From Lichenostomus cassidix (taxonomy: Eukaryota; Chordata; Aves; Passeriformes; Meliphagidae): a stretch of 64,000 bases of DNA. The position numbers and the translations under genes are program-made. Below are positions 56,101 to 63,591 of this stretch, piece by piece. The stretch lies in assembly GCA_008360975.2 (NCBI GenBank), contig CM039182.1:104997443-105061442 (forward strand), read 5' to 3'. How positions within the stretch are numbered: the stretch's first letter is position 1; every line of letters starts with the position of its first letter. The notes under the pieces are model-generated. The model was given only the letters and a program-made list of their open reading frames with translations. It did no database searches and had not been told where the DNA came from.

Positions 56101-59100
56101 ATGAAGGGAATGTTCTTTGTTTACAAAGTAGAGGTACTAAAGAAGCGACTTCTACTGGTTTGTTTCTTACCAATCTAGAGAGTGCCCTAGAGCCAGCATA
56201 AATAATGCCCACAAAAAGTACTGATGCGGGAAGCCATGACAGGATTTCAGACCTGTGAAAGCAATTAAAATCCCATTATTTCACCACATTCTGTTTACAT
56301 ACAGAAAGCAACAGTTGCTTGCAATGAATGTAATGTTATGTATTACGTACATAAATTTCAAATGTGCATATTAAATACATAAATACTAAAATGTGCACTG
56401 TCTGATTGCTCAGTATCCCTCCCATTTACTTAGGAGTCCAAGTCAGAAATTATTAATTTTATTTAAACTGATAGAGGAACTAACTGCAGGTATATTTTCT
56501 TTGTTTTATTCCTTCCCTGGCTCCTCTCCCTCCAAAATTGCGTTCTTTTTTTTTTCCTCCCTTAGAAATTACTCCAATTGGGTTTTAAAGGAGAGACATT
56601 TCAACTAATTTCCTTGATGTTCTGTGAAAGGAACAAAACCTGACAAATGAAGGCATAAAATGGCGCACTTGCACAGACAACACACATTTTCACTATGTAC
56701 AAATACACTTGGCCACCCACACATCCATTTCTCAGCCAGATTTACAAAGAGATTCTTCCTGAAGATCAGATTGTCTCTGTGGGAGCCTATCTCTTGAGAT
56801 TTCCTAATGATATTCCTTTGACTAAGCCAAACTCCTAGAGGCAGTTTGACAACTAATGGAGGAATGAAGTCATCAGATTGATCTGATTAAATTTTTTTTA
56901 GCCATGGTTACTGCAGTAGAATCAGGTTTCAGTTCTGAGAAGGGACTTCAGAACTTGCACTTTTCCTTTTTTTGATCTTGTTACTTAAAGGGAAAAAGAG
57001 ATCAGGTAGGTGGTGAATTTCAGAGAGAATAATGTAAGATTTTGAGCAAGAGAAGAAAGGAGTAGCAGCGAGGTAAAGGCCTGAACCAAGGACTTCCCAG
57101 GACTGAAGACATGGCTGCCCCATTCACTCTTCTGAAGCTTTGAATTAAAGTGGAGAAAATGTTGGTGAGCTGTGTTGGCTCTCAAAACAAAAGCAAACTG
57201 CTTGTAGCTCCTTAATTTGTATTACACTTCCAAATAGCACCTCGGACATTAAATGTAACAATAGGTACTGCTACACTACCACACTTCATGGAACACAAGA
57301 AAACAGACCACTAAACTTTGAAATCAGAACAGTATGAATGAAGACAAAACATACGCAAAGATTCACATAATCACAGACAAGGGGAAAACCAAAAATATCA
57401 CATTTCCTCTGTGTCATATATATAATTTTCCAAGATACTCAACAGAAAACCCAGGGTCACAAAAATAATCTTTAGATCCTTTTCACTGGCATAAATATTT
57501 GCTCTGGGTTTTATTGACTAGTCACCATAAATTTTTATAAAAACACTGTTTCTTTTGAGGTTATTGACTTCAACTGGAATTTCATCAAGACCCAGATCTA
57601 ATACTTTCATACCTCATTACCAATCAATTCACATCAGACACCAACAAAAATAGCCCCCCACCCTATTGGAACAGCGACAAATAGAAGAAAGGGGGAGGAA
57701 AGAAAAGAAAGCGGGTCTGAGAAGATAAAAGGAACACACGATAAAAACCAAATTTTCATTTAGAACATAAAAATATCACTCTTTCATGTTCCCCACCACT
57801 AAACTGTAGGAATCCCAAATATGTCTTCATCTCCAATGCCATTCTGCAAAGTGCAGTGGAAAAGGACTTCAGATGCTTTTTCCATGATGTAAGGGTAGAA
57901 TTTTATGCTGCCAAGTGGGAATTTCATTACTGAAAAAGAATGTACGGATGTTTGATGCAGTGTGTCAGCATCAACAATCTGTCTTGTATGTAAACCAATT
58001 AGCAGCTTCTTATGTTGGCAATACAGTGATGTACATGCAAAACAGGAAAAGAATTGACGAGTTTGTGGTTGTTGTATGGCTAAATCCAAAGCCCACGTTA
58101 GGCAATGGGTAGATTCTCCCAAATGACACTTCAAGTAAGGCTCTGAGCTGCTGCTTAGCTGTGAGGGAAATGCAGCACTATAAGAAATGCCAATCAGAAC
58201 ATATCAGACTTCTGTGCCTCCAAGGGTTAGACAGAAGCTGGGCAGCAGACTGCAGCACTGGAAGCCTCATGAAGATGCTACATGTTCCTCTGTGCTCCAC
58301 AGAGCCCTTGTTTTGGATAAAAGCTTTGCAGACAATCAACATTTGCTGTTTAGAAGCAATAATGGAGAGTCCCTTACAGTATGACCTGGGGGAAGCAGAC
58401 GCAAAGCAGGTTATCCACAAAACCTAAGTGAGATTAATCTAAATAATATGGTTTTATTTGGTCTTTATAGTGAGGTTAGTATTCTGGACTTTAGACAAAG
58501 GGCAACGATCTCTATGTAACAATTTAATTCTGCTGAGACACTTCGGGATAATCTGAACTGGTTTAGAAAGTATTTGAGATCAATCCATGTGACAGAAAAA
58601 TTAAGATTTTGTGGAAATAAACAAACAAATGGATGGCAGTCTATTATTTGAAGCATGACAAGACTGAAGACTGGCAGTGATATTCCTAAGTCTCCTACAT
58701 ATACACAAACCACTCCCTCTAAGCCTACAGATAGATTCAGAGACCAATATTCTGTAAGGGGTAATGGAAATGTCCATATCCCAGTGGTAGCATTAAAATC
58801 ACCACTGCACATTATGTTTGTTTGTTTGTTGGTGAAGTTTTTTGTTGGTAGTACTTTGGAGGTTTAGAGGGTTTGGGGTCTGGTTTTTTGTTTCGGCTTT
58901 GATTTGGTTTTTTTAATACAGGAGCTATATGCTACAAATTCACCTCTGCAAAGCATTAAAGCATGTGCCTAATCCTTGTGAAGAAAGACAGGTTTAAACT
59001 CAAGCTTAAATAGCTGGATGAATTACAGCCACAGCATGTCAATTAATTCTGGTTGTTCCATTCAGTCTATTCTAGAACAGTTATCCTGTATTAACTAAGC

Positions 59101-62100
59101 TAACAAAGACGTTTCTCGAGAGGTATTTCAACCCCTTTCCCTACAGTGTGCTGACATCTAGTGGCCTCAAGTCTCCAGGATCAAAACATGCACTATTTTT
59201 TCATCAAAACTTTTCTTAGGTATAAACAAACTCTTCAACATCAGAGAGTGGTTCTTGTCCTCTATTTTCTTTAATGTCTTCCCAGGTTTTGAAAAGACAA
59301 AAGTATCTTTTCCAAGCTGGGGAAAAAAATTCAACTTCTTTAATTTTGTGAATTAAAGCAGTAATCATTAGTAATCATTAGAGATGAAAAGCTGAACTAT
59401 AAAAGGACATTACTGATGGCTGTATTCCTCTATACTGTTCTGTGAAAACAAAATCTGCATAAAAAAATAAATTTGATAATTATATATACATATATATATG
59501 TATCAGTAACTGCCAGTAAAGCAAGGTTAGGACCTTAATCCTGTCTCTACCAAAGTCACTTGACAGCTTTTAAGATATCCTCAGTTGACTGCAGCTATAA
59601 AATAGGAAGCTAAATTCTGTTTTCATTTACACCCTCACTTATATTTTCGTGGTGATGTATTTACTTCCATGGACAAGAAAACAGAACACTACCTGGTTTT
59701 TCTGACATACATACAGGATTTCATTCCAAGTGAGGAGATTCAGTTTTTCAAGCCAATTGTTTGAACCTCGAACAGAAAGTTCATCAGTTGGCACTTGCTA
59801 ATACAGAATCACTGAGAAAAAGGTACATTAGAAGGGATGTCTGGCAATCATTTAGTCCAAACTCCCCCAGCTTCAGAGCCAAGTCACAATACTCAAGTCA
59901 TTACCCAGGAAAGATTTTAGTATCTCCTGAGATGAAGATTCAGTGATTGATCAGTTGGAAAAAGGTGAATGATCCCCATTTATGAGACACAGCTCTCAGG
60001 AAAAGGCACTTCACAGCCCTAAGGGTTTTGTGGAAGGTTGAGTCAATGCTCTTAACTAACATTACCAAGGTTTCTCTTATAATACTAAAAAGCAATTCAG
60101 GGAAGAGATATGTACAGATGGTCGGATAAGTTATCATTTTCACTAAGGGCTTTTTGGTTGTCTGACCAAGGATAAATTGAAACCACACTATATTAGCAGT
60201 CAGTTTAAGTGTGTGCCATTAAACACCCATTTGACTAAGATGCAAGTTCTCTTCTACGTCTTGTGAAGAAGACACACACATCCAAAACATGCACACACCA
60301 CATACCCCCCCCAGTCTCTCTTTTAGCCAGCTAGTAACTTCCATGACCAATTTAACTATGTTGTAATCCAGCTACAGAAAATAAGTGTTTGGCAGATGCT
60401 GAAAAACCTGCAGTACCTTGAACACAAGTTTATCTCCACCCAGCCCAGCTTCCAGGAGATGTGAAGCAGAAGTCCACCCACCAATGTTTGCCACCTGAAA
60501 TACAACAACACTAGAAAATAATATGTGAGGCCTAGGAAATACTTGCATATTAGAAGTATGAAAGTGAGTAATGCATGCTGGTTTAAATAACTTATTAGCT
60601 TTCTTCTTCTTTAAGCTAATGGTTTTCAGAGAGGTGTTTCATGTTTCTTGGGTCAAAATCCTTGAACATCTAGCACATTTCAGACAGAGATATTGTATTA
60701 CAACGTTAAACAACATTAACATCCATAACAAGTATAGAAGTGGGTCTATTTATTATTCCCTTCATTGCAATGCATTTAAGCAATTATTTAAAATCTTTCT
60801 CACACATACACAAATAAACAAATACTCACTCTATGCAGTATTAGTACAATTCCACACTGTGAGAGAAGAGTGAGGCCATTTTTCACATGGATATGGTAAA
60901 CATTCAATGCTACTATCACAGCTCACTTCGCCTTTTCTGGATGAAGAACATATGAGAGCTTAAAACCCAGGTTTTCCTGATGTTTGCTGCAGGTTTGACC
61001 ATGCTCTACCCAAACTAGTGATGAAACCTTATTGAGAAGAATTTCCTATTGTCTCAGGTTTTAAGGACAGAAGTTGGTGACAGTTTCAGATTCTTAGGAC
61101 TATGCAGTATAGTCTTAGATTATACAGAGAAAAAAACCAACGACAACGAACAATAACAGCATGAGCTGAGAATTACATTCTTTTGCTCTTTGCTCATCTG
61201 TCTTAAGTCTAAATTAAATTGCATCTGAGCCACTTAAAAAAAATTTAAGGAAAGGCCACTTCTAAAAGCCAGAACTTATGGAAAAATATTAAGATGCTGA
61301 AATGCATTTCCAAATAATAGAAAAAGGAAATAACTGTGATGACACAGATGCCATAAGGCAGTTGCTTGCCATTGAAATATGCTTTTCTGTTGATTTATCA
61401 CGTCTATTTTAAACAAATTACTCAAAACCCTCTCTCCATATGATAAAAGCCTTATCCAAGAGACAGTCTGTGTGTGTGTGTGCAAAAATGAAGAAAGCAT
61501 TCACTGCATATTTAATTGAGCTGAATACACTCAAAGTAAGTGGAGATTCCCAAGGCAATTATTCCTAGAGTTGATTGCAGTCCTGGGATTGCAAGCCAGG
61601 CAAAAATGTAAGCCAAGCTAAGCAGCAGAAAAGGAATGAAAGATAACCAGTGTCTGAAGGTTTTAATATTATCTCAAAAGAAAAACGGGGGAAGTCTTGA
61701 CTCTTAAGAGGGCAGATTTTCACTAAATGTCTCATCAACAGCATTGATGGTATATATGGACACTTATCAAAACATTAAATTTCCCATTACAGTCATTAAG
61801 ATATGATAGCAACTTGTGATGCAGAGCTACAACCAAGGCTAAGCATGAAAAGAAGCAACACAGTATTTGTGAATGTCTAAAGATGGGTTTAAGGTTAATT
61901 TTCTCTAGCATAGCAAAGAACACACCATAACTGCACATTATCCACGAGTGCCATTTCCAAAGAGAGGTTGTACTGTAATTGCTACTTTTCTATGCTGAAG
62001 CGCAAGACTTTAAGGAAAATGAGAAATTATGGACTCAATTAATCACAACACCTCCATGATGTTTAAAAATTAACCAAGACACACTAATGAATGTTTTATT

Positions 62101-62280
62101 AAGGCTTCATGAAGTATGTTCTCTAGACAACAAAAGCCAGAAATGACAAGAGGTAGTAAAGTTAGCTTCAGTATGGAACAGTAAGACATTAAAGTTATTT
62201 TTCAAACAACTGTATTCTTAAAACAATACTTACCCTTGAAAAAGGGTAGGGTAGGTAAATTGCAGGACAGACAGGACATA
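14109..62280 (-). CDS. TMEM241: TMEM241 (SLC35D4) coding region, 14 exons, lacks exon 1
   Basis: This is a multi-exon gene on the minus strand. The 14 exons listed separately join in one frame for 819 nt (272 codons plus stop) with no internal stop, and every intron is GT...AG. Translated blocks match what I know of vertebrate TMEM241: YVLSVLQFTYPTLFQG, WLPASVLFVGIIYAGSRALS, DLDQQYINYVF, LDFPFLYFYRFH and a GEALLVY-type C terminus. The family is SLC35-like, with about ten membrane helices in the Golgi. TMEM241 has been reported as a UDP-GlcNAc transporter needed for mannose-6-phosphate tagging of NPC2; that is literature knowledge, not seen here. The first roughly 24 residues are absent, so exon 1 should be beyond the right edge. 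Exons are small (26 to 94 bp) and introns run from 1.0 to 17.5 kb. The intact frame argues for a functional gene rather than a pseudogene. Confidence 0.95.
14170..17538 (-). other. TMEM241: TMEM241 intron 14
   Basis: This 3.4-kb intron runs from GTAAGT to AG. I see no exon, RNA gene or clear transposon in it. A short 9-bp direct duplication (gggctgcaa) lies near 15352-15370. Confidence 0.7.
17539..17603 (-). CDS. TMEM241: TMEM241 exon 14
   Basis: This 65-bp exon begins VITASLSPFFFVMTA and ends with two bases of Cys. The acceptor is aatttaacag and the donor TTG|GTAAGT. It aligns with mammalian IITAGLSILLFDAILTSATTGC: the ITA-LS start and hydrophobic profile are conserved, the rest has drifted. 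It lies 17.5 kb from exon 13, so the assignment rests on exact phase at both ends, the membrane-helix character, and the next exon completing the known C terminus. Confidence 0.87.
18190..18420 (+). mobile_element. Possible old CR1-like LINE fragment
   Basis: A plus-strand conceptual frame gives a MERVQRTVTLIRW-like stretch, then LVVVYKYLG and ELFRLIQN in the order of the CR1 ORF2 C-terminal domain, with stops and frame changes between them. It is weak, based on a few residues. Confidence 0.35.
23040..23070 (+). promoter_or_regulatory. Tandem RFX/X-box-like motifs
   Basis: GGTACCATGGCAAC (23040-23053) and GGCACCATGGCAAC (23057-23070) are 17 bp apart. Each carries the right half-site of the RFX motif, and the CC-AT-GG core matches the full X-box. 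Function is inferred from the motif only. Confidence 0.4.
23269..23290 (+). repeat. Poly(T) run
   Basis: A T run of about 20 bp near 23.27-23.29 kb. No adjoining SINE or LINE body is recognisable. Confidence 0.8.
26123..26169 (+). repeat. 19-bp tandem repeat, 2.5 copies
   Basis: The unit is agattgcYctttctgtgct: copies at 26123-26141 and 26142-26160 with one difference, and a partial third to 26169. Confidence 0.9.
28637..28729 (+). promoter_or_regulatory. RFX-like motif pair in a candidate intronic element
   Basis: GTTGTTATGGAGAC (28637-28650) and GTCTCCATGGAAAC (28716-28729) resemble the X-box GTTNCCATGGNAAC. A TAATTAGTG homeobox-type site lies between, and ATTTGCATA, octamer-like, lies near 28860. 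This is consistent with an intronic enhancer, but conservation cannot be seen here. Confidence 0.35.
33019..33413. repeat. A/C-rich and T/G-rich inverted pair
   Basis: ccccaaaaccaaaaaac at 33019-33035 is the exact reverse complement of the segment at 33379-33395. The left arm is within an A/C-rich run (32990-33050) and the right arm within a T/G-rich run (33290-33413) with several GGG/GGGG tracts. Confidence 0.8.
33637..34765 (-). mobile_element. CR1 LINE, 5'-truncated, with reverse-transcriptase remnant
   Basis: Minus-strand frames contain LDINRAFDR (RT motif around the first catalytic Asp) and SGVAQGFVLGPFLFN (CR1 consensus SGVPQGSVLGP-LFN). A shifted frame gives QRDLDRLEEGA, and finally a remnant of the RLDIRK-FFT block near 33.8 kb. 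The 3' tail near 33640 (atcataggataattcctg on plus) is the complement of the usual CR1 end. Frameshifts and stops are frequent and the FADD catalytic box is lost, so the copy is dead. It lies in the same orientation as TMEM241. Confidence 0.88.
35149..35242 (-). CDS. TMEM241: TMEM241 exon 13
   Basis: This 94-bp exon, the largest in the window, completes Ser and encodes 31 residues ending in phase 0. It includes GLLGFFLMLHAVKLKSSTTS and GQYAAWSFLAK, corresponding to mammalian GFLGFFLMFSTVKLKNLLAPGQCAAWIFFAK. The acceptor is catcccttgcag and the donor AAG|GTAAGA. The helix GLLGFFLML is followed by a basic loop. Confidence 0.95.
35243..37942 (-). other. TMEM241: TMEM241 intron 12
   Basis: This 2.7-kb intron contains a 190-codon open frame on the minus strand (35722-36294) with no recognisable domain, judged accidental. 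There is an A/G-rich and T-rich patch near 37.34-37.39 kb. Nothing else is supported. Confidence 0.7.
37943..38012 (-). CDS. TMEM241: TMEM241 exon 12
   Basis: This 70-bp exon completes Gly, then reads DLFSALDFPFLYFYRFHSSC, Cys-Ala and two bases of Ser. The acceptor is gtccctcag, with a modest pyrimidine tract, and the donor CAG|GTAACC. It is one of the most conserved blocks (DLFSVLDFPFLYFYRFHGSCC in mammals). It carries several aromatic residues lining a loop and membrane helix. Confidence 0.95.
38013..39281 (-). other. TMEM241: TMEM241 intron 11
   Basis: This 1.3-kb intron has no recognisable repeat, RNA gene or exon-like segment. Confidence 0.7.
39282..39316 (-). CDS. TMEM241: TMEM241 exon 11 (35 bp)
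   Basis: This 35-bp exon completes Ser, then reads VVLLASASHPA plus the first base of Gly. The acceptor is tttattttttag and the donor CAG|GTAAAG. It matches mammalian VVLLAFASHPTG. It is separated from exon 10 by a 6.2-kb intron. Confidence 0.93.
39475..39710 (-). mobile_element. CR1 LINE 3' fragment, diverged
   Basis: On the plus strand it reads as the complement of a CR1 end: gaaggaatctcgggggtcac, then a diverged stretch, then cttgtcccagggcaactcta and a tttttcctg block, in the right order and spacing. It is older than the 42.6-kb copy, judging by mismatches. Confidence 0.6.
42550..42780 (+). mobile_element. CR1 LINE 3' fragment
   Basis: Plus-strand DNA follows the CR1 end order: a fragment of the aggaaacatttcttcactga block, then cagattgcccagggcagtg, then gagacatgtggtacttaggga, then gatcttaagggtcttctcca, ending in an attctaa-type tail. 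It is antisense to TMEM241, in intron 10. Confidence 0.85.
42925..43045 (-). mobile_element. Possible CR1 tail remnant
   Basis: It begins catagaatcatacgattgtg on plus, like the complement of CR1 terminal ATTCTATG repeats. The sequence beyond it matches the usual CR1 end poorly. Confidence 0.3.
43605..43642 (+). repeat. Short tandem repeat, acatatagata unit
   Basis: Two to three imperfect copies of a 15- to 16-bp unit (acacatatagatacat, acacatatagatacac). It is in intron 10. Confidence 0.7.
45512..45547 (-). CDS. TMEM241: TMEM241 exon 10
   Basis: This 36-bp exon completes Ser, then reads DLDQQYINYVF plus two bases of Ser. The acceptor is cctcctctcccag and the donor CAG|GTAAAA. It matches the mammalian DIDQQYLNYIFS motif almost residue for residue. 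Confidence 0.93.
45548..46531 (-). other. TMEM241: TMEM241 intron 9
   Basis: This 1.0-kb intron is dominated on its right-of-donor side by an AT-only style low-complexity stretch at about 45617-45840. No other feature is visible. Confidence 0.7.
45617..45840. repeat. AT-rich low-complexity tract
   Basis: About 220 bp composed almost wholly of A and T with repeated ataat and taata elements and few G or C. It lies in intron 9, 70 bp upstream of exon 10 in the coordinate sense (5' side in the gene). Confidence 0.85.
46532..46577 (-). CDS. TMEM241: TMEM241 exon 9
   Basis: This 46-bp exon completes Gly, then reads AYKVFHKLWKPGSL plus two bases of Ser. The acceptor is atttcaattacag and the donor AAG|GTAATG. 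The AYK start matches mammalian GAYKILQKS. The following loop is diverged (KLWKPGSL), as expected for an exposed loop, so this exon was confirmed mainly by splice sites and phase. Confidence 0.9.
46578..48579 (-). other. TMEM241: TMEM241 intron 8
   Basis: This 2.0-kb intron contains a (TG)12 microsatellite at 46841-46864. Nothing else is supported. Confidence 0.7.
46841..46864 (+). repeat. (TG)12 microsatellite
   Basis: There are 12 uninterrupted TG units, followed by ttttgtgtgtaaat. It is in intron 8. Confidence 0.95.
48580..48628 (-). CDS. TMEM241: TMEM241 exon 8
   Basis: This 49-bp exon reads FDPNGYFWALIHLICV plus the first base of Gly. The acceptor is ttctttattgcag and the donor G|GTAAGT. 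It corresponds to the mammalian FNPDGYFWAIIHLLCVG, the start of a membrane helix of the second structural half. Confidence 0.94.
48629..49786 (-). other. TMEM241: TMEM241 intron 7
   Basis: This 1.2-kb intron shows no recognisable repeat or RNA gene. Confidence 0.7.
49787..49838 (-). CDS. TMEM241: TMEM241 exon 7
   Basis: This 52-bp exon adds the last base of Ser and then VLFLLAAAVCLPLCDTQ. The acceptor is cttgtctccacag and the donor CAG|GTGAGC. It encodes a membrane helix matching the mammalian ALLLLAAAGCLPFNDSQ. It ends in phase 0. Confidence 0.93.
49839..51508 (-). other. TMEM241: TMEM241 intron 6
   Basis: This 1.7-kb intron contains a CR1 3' fragment in the same orientation as the gene (50815-51150). 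The remainder is unremarkable. Confidence 0.7.
50815..51150 (-). mobile_element. CR1 LINE 3' fragment, ORF2 C terminus
   Basis: A minus-strand frame contains TRGNGLKLLWERFRLDIRKK and, after a diverged stretch, GTPSLEVFKSCMDVALGDMV. This is the characteristic end of CR1 ORF2. The tail at about 50815-50880 (acagaaccatcaagtttg... on plus) is the complement of the CR1 3' end. It is strongly 5'-truncated and inside intron 6. Confidence 0.85.
51509..51534 (-). CDS. TMEM241: TMEM241 exon 6 (26-bp microexon)
   Basis: This is a 26-bp microexon encoding QTTHLKVC plus two bases of Ser. It has a strong acceptor (tttctttttttacag) and donor (AG|GTAAGC). It aligns with the short mammalian loop KTSPAKICS. 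The size alone would not support it, but it is the piece that restores phase between exon 5 (phase 0) and exon 7 (needs two bases), and its sequence fits the loop. Skipping it would shift the frame. Confidence 0.88.
51535..52916 (-). other. TMEM241: TMEM241 intron 5
   Basis: This 1.4-kb intron begins with the alternative in-frame donor extension at 52896-52916. Nothing else stands out. Confidence 0.7.
52917..52994 (-). CDS. TMEM241: TMEM241 exon 5
   Basis: This 78-bp exon has 26 whole codons: PIPVFLTVHNAAEVITCGFQ followed by KFVQKE. It corresponds to the mammalian IPVFLTLHNVAEVIICGYQK region, a helix plus the beginning of a cytosolic loop. The acceptor is ccccatggcag, with a weak pyrimidine tract, and the donor is GAG|GTAATT. 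A second GT donor lies 21 nt downstream in frame (52896-52916), which could lengthen the exon by seven residues. Confidence 0.94.
52995..56170 (-). other. TMEM241: TMEM241 intron 4
   Basis: This 3.2-kb intron joins two phase-0 exons. It contains the 57-bp exon-like segment at 55188-55244. No transposon was recognised. Confidence 0.7.
55188..55244 (-). CDS. Candidate cassette exon in TMEM241 intron 4
   Basis: This is a 57-bp segment with a good acceptor (ttagttttatctcag) and a consensus donor (AAG|GTAAGC). It is open in the gene's phase as GDSSWFLVKGSSIGLLRCK. Both flanking exons meet in phase 0, so inclusion would add 19 residues without a frame change. The known mammalian protein has no counterpart, and the insertion would fall between Arg-Leu and Pro-Ile in a conserved helix region. 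It may be a decoy or a rare isoform. Confidence 0.25.
56171..56252 (-). CDS. TMEM241: TMEM241 exon 4
   Basis: This 82-bp exon contributes the last base of Arg and then 27 codons ending in phase 0. The core WLPASVLFVGIIYAGSRALS is the most recognisable block of the family member and a clear membrane helix. The acceptor is ttgctttcacag and the donor TTG|GTAAGA. Because it ends in phase 0 and exon 5 begins in phase 0, a cassette exon of a multiple of three could sit between them (see the candidate at 55188-55244). Confidence 0.95.
56253..60416 (-). other. TMEM241: TMEM241 intron 3
   Basis: This 4.2-kb intron contains a short CR1 tail (59795-59935), a T/G-rich run near 58.82-58.92 kb and a TA-rich patch near 59.48-59.50 kb. 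Confidence 0.7.
59795..59935 (-). mobile_element. CR1 LINE 3' tail
   Basis: It starts acagaatcactgagaaa, then agaagggatgtctggcaatc and agtccaaactcccccag on plus, the complement of the CR1 terminal 140 bp. Only the tail is present. Confidence 0.6.
60417..60494 (-). CDS. TMEM241: TMEM241 exon 3
   Basis: This 78-bp exon completes the Gly codon from exon 2 and reads WQTLVGGLLLHISWKLGWVEI, then Asn-Leu-Cys-Ser. The acceptor is ttgtatttcag and the donor AAG|GTACTG, which is weaker than its neighbours. It encodes a membrane helix (TLVGGLLLHISW) followed by an amphipathic stretch. It ends two bases into a codon that exon 4 completes as Arg. Confidence 0.93.
60495..62233 (-). other. TMEM241: TMEM241 intron 2
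   Basis: This 1.7-kb intron contains a (TG)7 run at 61469-61482. No other feature was recognised. Confidence 0.7.
61469..61482 (+). repeat. (TG)7 microsatellite
   Basis: Seven TG units in intron 2. Confidence 0.9.
62234..62280 (-). CDS. TMEM241: TMEM241 exon 2 (first coding exon in window)
   Basis: This 47-bp exon encodes YVLSVLQFTYPTLFQ plus two bases of a Gly codon. The acceptor is ...tttgttttccag and the donor is G|GTAAGT, both strong. The block follows the first membrane helix in the mammalian protein and begins in phase 0, so the missing exon 1 should end on a whole codon (Lys in the mammalian protein). The Tyr-Pro-Thr-Leu run is a typical SLC35-family feature at the start of helix 2. 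Confidence 0.93.
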
Positions 62281-62713
62281 CTGGAAAACAAATAGTAAAT
62301 TAATGGACATCAAACACCTACAGTTCATAATATTAACAAACAATCATGAGCAACAAAACATACACAAAACATTTTTATTTTTCTTTATTTTGCTAGAAAA
62401 GACAAAAAAAAAATTTAGCAATTTCTCTTGCTGTAGTGCATTCCCTTCCCCTTCAGATCCCCTTTGAGAGGCCTCAATCTTGATGAATAGTTACTGGGCT
62501 AAGCTCCACTTGAGCTTATCAGAAATACTGTCTGCTCCCAGGAACTTAATGCTGTCCAGCAAGCTCCTGCTTTTTAACAAACAGCCTTGGAGAGTTGTTT
62601 TTTTGCGTGCATAACAACCCAAGTAGAACAACATTTTTGTTAGTGAACTCTTAAAGTTACCAACCCGCATTTTGACCAGGGCGGAAAATTACTTTGACTA
62701 AACCAAACTCTCT

Positions 62714-63591
62714 TGTGACCCTGAAAACAGCAGTCCTGAGTGAGACCATTTGAGCTCTCGTGGACAGCAGCAGGATGCAACCAGCAACCTCCCTCTGGTT
62801 GGGGTGCCTCTCAGAGCCAGCAAACTCTCAAGTTTGCTACACTTGGATGATTGCTGAACGATGACAATGGATCCTGGGCTGATACTATCCACTCCTTGAA
62901 GCTCAACCCTTTGTCCATGAAGAAGATGCAAGGACATCCAAAGTGAGTACTGACCTTGAGGGGAATTTTTCCTGAGTATACCTTGTACATACTCCTTTCA
63001 GTCTGAGTGTGTGTGAATGAGGATATGTTGTAGCACAATTATTATGAATTTTGCTCTCTTAGATTCTTAAGTACATTGGGTTCATAAGTTAAGACAGGCC
63101 TGTGAGTCACTGTTGTGCCTATATTAAGTTCTACATGAATCTTTTGTTAAATTGTTTAAATTAAGCTTTTGATTGAGAGCTGCTATGTTTAAGTGCTGTT
63201 AAAACCTTTAGGCTAAACCATTGATCAAGTCTGGGGCTAAGTTTGGCAAGCAGGTCCACTCCAATCCCTGTGACTCAGTGTGAATGTCTTATTCCCTTGT
63301 ATCCTTACTCTTTCCTACTCTTACTTCCATGTAGAGCGTTTTAGGTTGATTGATTTTTAGATTAATTGATTTTAGTTTGATTATTCTTATTTAACCATCT
63401 AATAATGATGTAGTAGATGTAATGATGTAGTAATGTAAAAATGACGTAATGATGTAAGAATGTAGTATTGGTGGTAGTAGAGTGAACCTTGCCAACAAAC
63501 GTTGTTGCGATTTCACTTTAATATCAAACCTGCTTTTGCTGATCCCTTTGCTGGTGACTCTTTGAGTGACCTAAAACACTCATTCATGACA
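62714..63591 (+). mobile_element. Solo LTR of an endogenous retrovirus, probably ERVL type
   Basis: The right edge is clear: a segment containing gttgcgatttcactttaat and gctggtgactctttgagtga ends in TCATGACA, as in avian ERVL-type LTRs that I recognise from general pattern. The left edge is set at a TGTGACC that could be the 5' TG, but this is uncertain and no matching target-site duplication was found. No internal gag, pol or env sequence lies next to it, so it appears to be a solo LTR. It has an internal short tandem repeat (63400-63470). Confidence 0.6.
63400..63470 (+). repeat. Imperfect tandem repeat inside the LTR
   Basis: These are repeats of a taatgatgtag-like unit of about 9 to 13 bp (taatgatgtagtagatg, taatgatgtagtaatg, aatgacgtaatgatg). 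One unit contains TGACGTAA, a CRE-like site. Confidence 0.7.

Noticed and set aside
62960..62995. MYK followed by GT on minus, considered as the end of exon 1
   Set aside because: The preceding residues do not match the expected first helix, and the segment lies inside the LTR.
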